DNA of 64,000 nucleotides. Origin: Acidimicrobiaceae bacterium (lineage in GTDB: Bacteria; Actinomycetota; Acidimicrobiia; Acidimicrobiales; Ilumatobacteraceae). Position 1 is the stretch's first letter. The number at the start of each line of letters is the position of its first letter. A program made the position numbers and the translations under genes. Where the stretch lies: positions 29,608 to 93,607 of the forward strand of contig BGOG01000004.1 of assembly GCA_003569125.1 (NCBI GenBank), given 5' to 3'. Positions 56,365 to 64,000 of the stretch are shown here, in pieces. The notes under the pieces were generated by a model. It saw nothing but the letters and a program-made list of their open reading frames with translations, did no database searches and was not told the DNA's origin.

Positions 56365-57267
56365 TTAATCAGCCAAAATCCGAGTCAGAGCATCTGCAAG
56401 TTCGACTGGCTTATCGCCTTGTACCGAGTGTCCTGCGCCATCAACAACGATCACATCGCAGTCGGGTTTGCGACGCTTCAATTCGGCAACGTCAGCATCA
56501 TCCACGACCGGTGAAGTGCCCCCACGCACAAGAGTCATGTGGCAACTCAGTCGCGAAATTACATCCCACAATGCAGATAGTCGTTCAAGACGCTTGGTCG
56601 TATCTTGCGGTGATGGATGAGTTGATCTGTCGTATCGCCATTGCCAAGTTCCATCTGTTTGTTGTTTGGCGTTGTGCAAGATTCCACGGCGAAGCGAGCT
56701 TTCTGATCTTGTCGGATTGTGTTCGATCGTGCGCGCCAATAAATCTTCGAAACTTGCGAAAGATTGTGGGCCGTTCACAAAATCGGTTATTGCTTTTGCT
56801 TTTTCTGAGTTGACGCCCGGGGTGATGTCGACACTGACGAGTGACGAAACCAGATCAGAACGCTGACCTGCAAGCGCAAGAGTTGTTAATCCACCAAGCG
56901 ACATGCCGACAACGAGTCGTGTTTTTGGTGCCCATGTTTCAATTGCAGTCGCCACATCAGATGCCAGCACAGATGGCTCGTAGTTGCCGTCGCTGCGCCA
57001 CGAAGAGTGTCCATGCCCTGGAAGATCAATTGCGAGCGCCGAAATACCCATCGCCAAAATCACCGTGTCCCATGTGTGCGCGTTTTGGGCACTGCCATGC
57101 ACAAATACGATTTCGGGTGACTGAATGCCCCACTGCAAGGCGCTTAGAGTTCGCCCGTCACTCAGAGAACAAGAAACTCGCTCAACTTTCGGTCGTGCAG
57201 AAACCTTCAATGAATACTCGGAGATATTCTCACCGAACATCGAGAATTCGTCGTAGTCAATCATCAT
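56365..57267 (-). CDS. Alpha/beta-fold hydrolase
   Basis: 300 residues. SPEIVFVHGSAQNAHTWDTV (oxyanion HG), SALAIDLPGHGHSSWRSDG, nucleophile elbow RLVVGMSLGGLTTLALAGQ (GMSLG, Ser), DDADVAELKRRKPDCDVIVV and catalytic His in VVDGAGHSVQGDKP. Complete triad visible. Ester, epoxide or haloalkane type cannot be distinguished. Starts MMIDYDEF at ATG 57267. Confidence 0.88.
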   Translation of the reverse strand: MMIDYDEFSMFGENISEYSLKVSARPKVERVSCSLSDGRTLSALQWGIQSPEIVFVHGSAQNAHTWDTVILAMGISALAIDLPGHGHSSWRSDGNYEPSVLASDVATAIETWAPKTRLVVGMSLGGLTTLALAGQRSDLVSSLVSVDITPGVNSEKAKAITDFVNGPQSFASFEDLLARTIEHNPTRSESSLRRGILHNAKQQTDGTWQWRYDRSTHPSPQDTTKRLERLSALWDVISRLSCHMTLVRGGTSPVVDDADVAELKRRKPDCDVIVVDGAGHSVQGDKPVELADALTRILAD

Positions 57268-57283
57268 CGACCATCGCAGCCAA

Positions 57284-58342
57284 TTATGGCGTACTCGAAC
57301 TAGTACTAGTCGAAACCGAACTCGTTGATTTTATTGTCGTTGTCGTTGGTGCACCAACCAGTGTCGTCACAGTCGTCGTTTGTGCGCCAACGAGTGTTGT
57401 CACGGTTGGCAAGGTCGTGTAATTCGGATCTGGCTTGTCAAAGGGAGGAATCGGCGAACCATACTGCTCGGGTTCTTTAATGCCGTCGAACACGAAAATT
57501 CTGTCACCGTATTTGACAAGTGCCGGAAAATATCTGGCGACGGACATCGGGATTCGAACGCATCCGTGTGATGCCGGTTTGAGCGGCACGAGAATCGCAC
57601 CGTGCACAGCGATGTTGTAGTTGAAATAAACGGGGTTGTATAGCGAACCGAGTTTTGTTTCACGCATGCCGGTGCGTCGATTGTAAAAATAGAATATTCC
57701 TGGCGGAGTAACAGCTTCACCACAGATTCTTTTGCTGATCTGCTCGGTTGAGTCATTGCCGTCTTCGCCCGGGTCAATTTTTACTTCTTCACACCACAAT
57801 TCGCCCGTGCCAGAAGAGATGTGTGTGATCAAAACTGGTTCTTGATTTGTGAACACGATCAACACTTGTTCTGGCAGATAAACCTCGACATGAGTCGCAG
57901 TGTCAGCAGTTCGTCTTGGCATAAATTTAATATCAGATTGCATTATCTCCCACGAGGACTGAGTCACGACGCCCGTGGCTTGTTCGCGTGGCACTTTCAA
58001 AACGAGTTTTTCAAACGCCCACATCGCCTGAACGGTGTTTTGCCCAAAGACGCCGTCGACTGGGCCAGGGTCAAAATGCAAGGCTTTCAGTCGTTGCTGT
58101 ACACGCAATACGTCGTCACCCTGCATACCCGATTCAAGAGTGCGGGTTAAAGGCACCGTGGCTACCGGCACCAAACTTGAGGCAACGGCGATCGAAGTAT
58201 CGGTGACTTCGTTTGATTTGTTGGCTTCACTTTGCTGCACGCCAATTGCTATAACGGTGGCCAATATTGCAAAAGCGATCAGCGCCGGTCGCCATCGATC
58301 AAATGTCGACGGTTGATACTGCGAATTATGCTGGCGATTCAT
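57284..58342 (-). CDS. L,D-transpeptidase with peptidoglycan-binding domain
   Basis: Cross-links peptidoglycan through meso-diaminopimelate. 352 residues. Signal anchor at 19-36 (RPALIAFAILATVIAIGV), a peptidoglycan-binding domain (MQGDDVLRVQQRLKALHFDP then GPVDGVFGQNTVQAMWAFE), YkuD domain ending with the catalytic motif AVHGAILVPLKPASHGCVRI, Cys261 and His259 conserved. A threonine-rich tail of about 44 residues with two VTTLVGA-type repeats follows. Overlaps the GT2 gene by four bases. Confidence 0.93.
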   Translation of the reverse strand: MNRQHNSQYQPSTFDRWRPALIAFAILATVIAIGVQQSEANKSNEVTDTSIAVASSLVPVATVPLTRTLESGMQGDDVLRVQQRLKALHFDPGPVDGVFGQNTVQAMWAFEKLVLKVPREQATGVVTQSSWEIMQSDIKFMPRRTADTATHVEVYLPEQVLIVFTNQEPVLITHISSGTGELWCEEVKIDPGEDGNDSTEQISKRICGEAVTPPGIFYFYNRRTGMRETKLGSLYNPVYFNYNIAVHGAILVPLKPASHGCVRIPMSVARYFPALVKYGDRIFVFDGIKEPEQYGSPIPPFDKPDPNYTTLPTVTTLVGAQTTTVTTLVGAPTTTTIKSTSSVSTSTSSSTP

Positions 58343-59100
58343 TTTGTGCTTGATGCACCAAACTCTGGCTTGATTGAATTCAATTTTTTACGCAACCTAA
58401 AAGCCTCTCGTAAAATTTTTATGATCACCGACGGCGAACTCAATGTTGAGACACCTCGAGTGCGCGGAAAATAGTCTACGCCAAACTGCACTACCGATAA
58501 GCCACGTTTTTTCGCGCTCACAATCAATTCGGCGTCAATGAACGAGCCTTCGCTTTCGAGCACAACTTGCTCAAATACAGATTTGCGACAAAGTTTGAAC
58601 GCAAAATTGATGTCACGAAATCGAACGCCGAATAAAACTCGCACCATAAAGTTGTAAAACATTGAATAAACAACCCTTACGTATCCTTCGCCTGTTCGAT
58701 CGAATCGGTATGCGCTGACGATGTCGGCTTCATATTGGCGCATCAAACGCATTGCATTTTGAACCTCACGCATGTCGAAGGGCAGATCAGCGTCTGTGTA
58801 CAAAATCACATCGCCTGTTGATGCCGCGAACCCAGATTTGATCGAGCCACCTAGTTTGCGATTAACCGGATGGTGCACGACTTTGACGCGCTTGTCTCTG
58901 GCTGCCGCAGCGTCGGCTAGTCGTGGTGTTGAATCTGTCGAGGCATCGTCAACAATCACAAGTTCATAATCGGCAATCATTCCGAGGTTGATTAACTCAT
59001 CGCACAGCTCTTGGGCGGCATTCAATGCGCGTTGAAGATACTGCTCTTCGTTCCACATCGGAAAAAATACGCTCAATCGTGCAAATTTCGCGGGCACCAT
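58339..59100 (-). CDS. GT2 glycosyltransferase (dolichyl-phosphate mannosyltransferase-like)
   Basis: 253 residues. LSVFFPMWNEEQYLQRALNA, YELVIVDDASTDSTPRLADA (GT-A Asp), GDVILYTDADLPFDMREVQN with the DAD metal motif, then a C-terminal amphipathic part (FAFKLCRKSVFEQVVLES). Transfers sugar to a lipid carrier, polyprenyl phosphate in bacteria. It may provide the lipid-linked sugar for envelope glycans. Start ATG 59100 with SD AGAAGAG. Coupled with the L,D-transpeptidase (four-base overlap). Confidence 0.85.
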   Translation of the reverse strand: MVPAKFARLSVFFPMWNEEQYLQRALNAAQELCDELINLGMIADYELVIVDDASTDSTPRLADAAAARDKRVKVVHHPVNRKLGGSIKSGFAASTGDVILYTDADLPFDMREVQNAMRLMRQYEADIVSAYRFDRTGEGYVRVVYSMFYNFMVRVLFGVRFRDINFAFKLCRKSVFEQVVLESEGSFIDAELIVSAKKRGLSVVQFGVDYFPRTRGVSTLSSPSVIIKILREAFRLRKKLNSIKPEFGASSTK

Positions 59101-59129
59101 ACTCTTCTTAGGCTATTGTCAATCTTGCT

Positions 59130-59558
59130 ATGTCATCACTTCCTCCCCCTTCACACGCGCAAACAGAATCTGCGGGCTCATTGACGAAGCCCTGGGTGAA
59201 TGCCGTGGTGATCTCGCAACTTCTGATCACAGGGTCTTTATTGACACTGACTTTTTCGGCGCGCACAATCGGCAAGCCAACTTGGTGGCTCGGAAGCCTG
59301 CATGATCCATCGTTTTTTTTACTTTGGTTCCTGCCACTTGTTGCACCCGTCGCAATGCTCGTGACCGTCCTTAGATTTTCTCGACTTCTGCCGTATACGG
59401 GTTTGGGCTCGACACTTTTTTTGGCCGCGATTGCAATTTCGGATCTGTCTCGCACGCCTGGCATTGCGCTTGCCGAAATAGCCCTGACTGTTTGCATGGC
59501 GTTAACGACGATTGCTGCACTGGCTGGGCGTCGCCGATCAATATCAACTGGCCTATAA
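59130..59558 (+). CDS. Hypothetical four-helix membrane protein
   Basis: 142 residues. After a polar start (SSLPPPSHAQTESAGSLTKP) are helices NAVVISQLLITGSLLTLTFS, FLLWFLPLVAPVAMLVTVL, TLFLAAIAISDLS and LAEIALTVCMALTTIAALAG. No family recognised. It is divergent from the GT2 gene and upstream of argG. Confidence 0.65.
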   Translation: MSSLPPPSHAQTESAGSLTKPWVNAVVISQLLITGSLLTLTFSARTIGKPTWWLGSLHDPSFFLLWFLPLVAPVAMLVTVLRFSRLLPYTGLGSTLFLAAIAISDLSRTPGIALAEIALTVCMALTTIAALAGRRRSISTGL

Positions 59559-59603
59559 GCATTGACGAATAAAACCTGCACAGTTTCAAACAGCCTAAGT
59601 CTC

Positions 59604-59609
59604 TAGTGT
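59604..59609 (+). promoter_or_regulatory. Predicted leaderless -10 hexamer of argG
   Basis: TAGTGT, six bases before the GTG at 59616; a GAGG just before the start would be an alternative ribosome site. Confidence 0.45.
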
Positions 59610-59612
59610 TGA

Positions 59613-60989
<1,377 letters not shown>

Positions 60990-61028
60990 ATTTTTTGTCG
61001 CGGGGTTAGTCGGTCAGCTAAAAATCTG

Positions 61029-61048
61029 GCTAGCGAATTAGCTAGCGA
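61029..61048. repeat. Direct repeat at the 3' end of the M20 peptidase gene
   Basis: gctagcga at 61029-61036 and 61041-61048, period 12; the second is in the last codons of the gene (Val-Ala-Ser, then TAA on the minus strand). Part of the array-like pattern of repeated gene ends. Confidence 0.6.
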
Positions 61049-62182
61049 CAAGGGCGCGCGTGATCGCCGCCGCTAGCGCAGCACGCTCACCCATTTTTGA
61101 AACTTTGATATATTCGCTATCTGCATGCGCGCCGCCGCCACACGCACCAAGACCATCAAGTGTCGGCACTCCAATCGCAGCGGTGAAGTTGCCGTCAGAG
61201 CCACCTCCTACTGCAATGCCCTGCAAGTCGGTGATGCCAATATCTTGCGCAACGCTTTGTGCCACGGCATAAAGTTTCGTAGACGCCGACTCGTGCATCG
61301 GTGGACGATTGATTGATCCACTCACGTTGATCGTTGCACCCGACAAAGTTGGCTGCAACGCATCAAGTGCAGATTCAACGCGCGCTTTTTCAGAAAGCAC
61401 ATTTACTCGAACATCAACTGTGATTTGTGCGGCCGCTGGCACCACATTTTCGGTTGTGCCAGCCGAAGCAATCGTTGGAGTAACAGTCGTGCCGATCTCG
61501 GGCATGGCGATCGCTACAATTTTTGAACTTGCGCTGCAAGTTCAACTAACGCGTTGATACCTTTTTCGGGTTCAAGTCCGGCATGTGATGCTCGACCAGC
61601 GATATCCACGCGAAATGTGCCGACACCCTTTCGTGCGATCTTGAGTGCATCGCCGTTGCCACTTGGCTCGAAAACCAGAACATTGCCCGTTGCTTTTGCC
61701 CGCTCTTCAATAAGTGCCCGCGATGCATACGACCCGATCTCTTCGTCTGCTGTGATCAAAATTTCTGCGTGATACGCCTCGCGAATTTCGCTCAGCCCAT
61801 AAATGGCCTGAATGATGCCAGCCTTCATGTCGAAGATGCCGGGGCCGCGCGCAATGTCGCCGTCAATACTGAACCCGCGCTTGGCGACCGTGCCTTTTTG
61901 AAAAACGGTGTCGTGATGACCGACGATCAAAACTTTGGTTTCGTCGCTGCCCTTCCAGTGCACATGCGGACCCTTGTCACTGGCGATAATTTCTGGGGCC
62001 TTGCCAAGTACTTCGGTCATCACCTTGGCCAAAAACTCGGCACTGATTTGTAAGAGCTCGGGCTCATTTGAAGGCGACTCGATATTCACGAACTGCTTGA
62101 CATGTTCGAGCATCTGTGCGGTGCGTGAATCTAAATTGGCGCGCAACTGCGCGGGTGTCGGTGTCTTATTGGGCAAACTCAC
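61038..62182 (-). CDS. M20-family metallopeptidase (carboxypeptidase G2-like), frameshifted
   Basis: Two frames (62182-61514 and 61505-61038) give 381 residues. LIVGHHDTVFQKGTVAKRGF (HxD zinc ligand), RGPGIFDMKAGIIQAIYGLS, ILITADEEIGSYASRALIEE (EE), VFEPSGNGDALKIARKGVGT, and the C-terminal GACGGGAHADSEYIKVS (His). First frame ends KL at a stop; one more A in the A5 run (T5 at 61520-61524 on plus) restores QVQKIVAIAMPEIGTTV. GTG start at 62182. Hydrolyses N-acyl or glutamyl bonds; substrate not predicted. Confidence 0.88.
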
Positions 62183-62232
62183 CTATCTATAGTGCCACGC
62201 CGCACCACTCGAATCTCGCTGAAAAATTAGTG

Positions 62233-62316
62233 TGCCCGGGATCGGACTCGAACCGATACAGCTATTTCTAGCCAGGGGGTTTAAGCCCCCCGCGTCTACC
62301 ATTCCGCCACCTGGGC
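62233..62316 (-). tRNA. tRNA-Leu (anticodon TAA)
   Basis: 84 bases. Acceptor GCCCAGG pairs with CCCGGGC except an A5-C68 mismatch; anticodon stem GGGGG/CCCCT with loop CTTAAAC (TAA); a variable stem GCTA-GAAA-TAGC as in class II tRNAs; T arm ATCGG-TTCGAGT-CCGAT. The 3' CCA is not encoded. Confidence 0.93.
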
Positions 62317-62323
62317 AACCCCC

Positions 62324-62704
62324 TTAGGCTACGCGCGTTTGAGCCTCATCGCTAACCAAAAGCGATTCGACACTGCTCCATAAAAAAGTTCTGGTGTTTT
62401 CGGCATTTCGACCAGTCAACTCATTGGCGACCACGACACCTTCAATCATGTCGCTGAGCACCGCCGCGAATGGCCGACCTCGCAACAACACAGAGACAAC
62501 TACTCGATTGTTGAAACGACGCAAACTGCGATCGACGCCAACGATGCGTGGCGGGCTGCGAAAACCTGGTGGACGCAAACCGTAACGATGGGCCTGACTC
62601 GCGAGGATTCTTGCCGCACTCGCGAATTGAGAATAACGAACCGTAACCAATGCAGAATCACGCGTTGCGACGAGCCTTGTTTCGTAAGTGCTTGTGCTCG
62701 TCAT
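62324..62704 (-). CDS. Hypothetical basic protein
   Basis: 126 residues from ATG 62704 (TSTSTYETRLVATRDSALVT), where a TAATCT hexamer is 5 bases upstream. A longer frame reaches 62869 but its N-terminus has no support. Contains FASAARILASQAHRYGLRPP and VVVSVLLRGRPFAAVLSDMI; no known motif, no membrane helix. It lies 8 bases from the tRNA-Leu gene and is divergent from the PD-(D/E)XK gene. Confidence 0.6.
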   Translation of the reverse strand: MTSTSTYETRLVATRDSALVTVRYSQFASAARILASQAHRYGLRPPGFRSPPRIVGVDRSLRRFNNRVVVSVLLRGRPFAAVLSDMIEGVVVANELTGRNAENTRTFLWSSVESLLVSDEAQTRVA

Positions 62705-62787
62705 GACGCAGATTATGACAGACGGGTATCGCACAGTAATCTCGCGCAAAATATCTTCAGACACCCAATCTGTAATGTGACTATGCC

Positions 62788-63712
62788 ATGTCAAACCAAG
62801 AACTAAACCCGATGCAACAGGGTGTCGTTGAAGTTCTCGGTAAGCCCGCCGGTTGGGTGCCATTGCCACTTACTGTTGTCACAGCGGTGCGCGAACAACT
62901 TGATACCGCGCTGGCGCCGCTGGCGGCAAAATTATCCCCTGATCAGCCACTATTCATCAGTAAGGGAAGTTTGAATACCGTGCACGGTTGCGAAGCACAT
63001 TTCATGGCGTCGCTTAATTCTTTTGAATGGACCATCAACAATTTGCGCGGCACGGTGATGCACAAAGCGGTCGAACTTTCAATTAATTGGCTGCGGGCCA
63101 GTTGACCCTGCAGATTCTCGTCGACGAGGCGCTCGCCCGCCTCGAAGACGAACAAGGCCATGGTCCGAGCGATTTTATTGCTCGGCTCTCGGCTGGCGAA
63201 CGCGCACAATTGCGAAGTTACGCGGTTTGACCTATACACGAAGTTCGAAGAAAGTTTTCCGCCGCTAAGGCATCGTGGCGACCAGTCACAGAAAGTTCGG
63301 CGCGAGTTAATTTATTTAACGGTCGAATTTTTTTATCAACACGAGTAGATCTAACTCTCGGTGGTGCTGGCAGCAAAGTATCATCGACCTAAAAAGCGGG
63401 CGTGTTTACTCGAATCATCGAGAAGACCTTCGGTTCATGCACTTGGTCGAGTCGTTGCGCTCGGGTTCAGCCACCACGACGCCTGGCGACTTATTCGCTG
63501 AATCAGCGCGCGCCGATGTCGAAGAAGTCAGTGAAGGAGTGCTGCAATCTGCGATGCGACGAGTCGTCGACGGAGCACAGATGATTTACGAATTAACCAG
63601 AGAAATCGTGAACCGAAGTTCAACCCTGGTTCACAATGTCGTTGGTGCCCGCTCAAAGATAGTTTGCGAAACAGGAAAGCAATTTTTAGAACGGGGTTTC
63701 GAAGACGACTAG
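62788..63712 (+). pseudogene. PD-(D/E)XK nuclease-like (RecB/Cas4-type) protein with at least six indels
   Basis: Reading frames change repeatedly, but the protein can be followed: KPAGWVPLPLTVVTAVREQL, the HGCEAHFMA cysteine near the start, GTVMHKAVELSINW, then LTLQILVDEALARLEDEQGH, EVTRFDLYTKFEESFPPL, ASWRPVTESSARVNLFNGRI and RVDLTLG, IIDLKSGRVYSNHREDLRFM (motif D and LKSG), LRSGSATTTPGDLFAESARA and at the end CRWCPLKDS and CETGKQFLERGFEDD. This matches RecB-family PD-(D/E)XK nucleases with four cysteines (Fe-S) as in Cas4/AddB. Breaks fall near 63096, 63214, 63265, 63380, 63620 and 63660. Either a decayed gene or poor consensus. Confidence 0.7.
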
Positions 63713-63728
63713 TCGGCTCTCGAGTTCT

Positions 63729-63815
63729 CTAGCCTCGACCCATGTTTGGGCGCTTGCCGTGGTTGGCTTTTGAACGACGCATACGAGCTTTTTTCTTTTT
63801 AGTTTTCTTAGACAT
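63729..63815 (-). CDS. Small ribosomal protein bL37-like
   Basis: 28 residues, MSKKTKKKKARMRRSKANHG plus KRPNMGRG. The SKANHGKRPN end is characteristic of the tiny actinobacterial large-subunit protein bL37, which lies on 23S rRNA in mycobacterial ribosome structures. Too short for most gene callers. ATG 63815, TAG 63729. About 17 bases beyond the broken nuclease gene. Confidence 0.75.
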   Translation of the reverse strand: MSKKTKKKKARMRRSKANHGKRPNMGRG

Positions 63816-63837
63816 GCCGTTATTCTAGTTGGCTAAT

Positions 63838-64000
63838 TTACGCCATCGGGCTCGATTGCCAGAATATGGCGTGCCCTCGGCATTTGTTTTGAGCAAATGT
63901 AGACCAAAGTTTATATGTACCTACCCCGTCAACTGGCGCGCAATAAGACCCAGGGCTGACGTCTTTGACTTCGGTCGACGCCGGCGCCGCACTAGTAGTA
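63838..64000 (-). other. Possible 3' end of a gene that runs out of the window
   Basis: A minus-strand open frame reads STEVKDVSPGSYCAPVDGVG then TYKLWSTFAQNKCRGHAIFW, ending at TAA (63838-63840). Other frames (for example HILAIEPDGVN) are also open near the end, so this may be frameshifted. I recognise no family. Confidence 0.25.

Overview
The window looks like a chromosomal segment of a moderately low-GC actinobacterium, most likely class Acidimicrobiia (Ilumatobacter-like or a freshwater relative). Supporting genes are whiB, pafB/pafC, the coenzyme F420 genes cofC/cofD/cofE, actinobacterial families such as DUF3499, DUF3039 and DUF5719, an ImuA'/ImuB/DnaE2 mutasome, a 28-codon bL37-like ribosomal protein and PIN-PhoH. 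Coding density is very high, with many 1-4 base overlaps. I see no rRNA, insertion sequence, prophage or CRISPR array. One tRNA (Leu, anticodon TAA) is present.

Layout. 1-11.6 kb, mostly minus strand: prfB, secA and a ComF-like gene; convergent yczE; ahcY, a Trm112-like gene, manB, a large membrane protein, a CPBP protease and DUF3499. 11.8-13.8 kb: ftsH on the plus strand. 13.9-30.6 kb, cell-envelope and sugar-nucleotide block: thioredoxin, DUF5719, a giant GT2-membrane protein, a flippase, gmd, an NDP-mannose pyrophosphorylase, three GT4 glycosyltransferases and fcl. With manB this nearly completes a GDP-mannose to GDP-L-fucose route. cofD-cofE sit inside this block. 30.6-33.1 kb: rhomboid, small zinc proteins and a LysE transporter. 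33.1-40.3 kb: dnaE2, a NUDIX gene, imuB and imuA' with two perfect LexA boxes, then a B12-binding CarH-like regulator. 40.5-47.5 kb: NifU-N-like gene, acyl-CoA dehydrogenase, rnhB-selD-hypothetical-gpsA, cofC, HU and a separate lysine-rich 27-residue peptide. 48-54.8 kb: phoH, whiB, an epoxide-hydrolase-like gene, a DnaQ-like exonuclease, pafC-pafB and pgi. 54.8-64 kb: rarD, tetR, hydrolase, L,D-transpeptidase, GT2, argG, M20 peptidase, tRNA-Leu, a badly frameshifted PD-(D/E)XK nuclease and bL37.

Three things cut across the window. (1) Twelve genes or more have a TAnnnT hexamer exactly 6-7 bases before the start codon, the architecture of leaderless actinobacterial transcripts; the two LexA boxes sit directly on two of these promoters. 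(2) Several gene 3' ends are repeated in short tandem arrays with their stop codon, and the palindrome CTAG is concentrated between genes. (3) At least eight genes carry indels that leave the protein intact in another frame, several in homopolymers. This suggests consensus errors, so those genes are annotated across the break.

Functionally the genes combine envelope polysaccharide synthesis, F420 synthesis, and a DNA-damage theme (mutasome, LexA boxes, PafBC, exonuclease) beside a possible light/B12 sensor.
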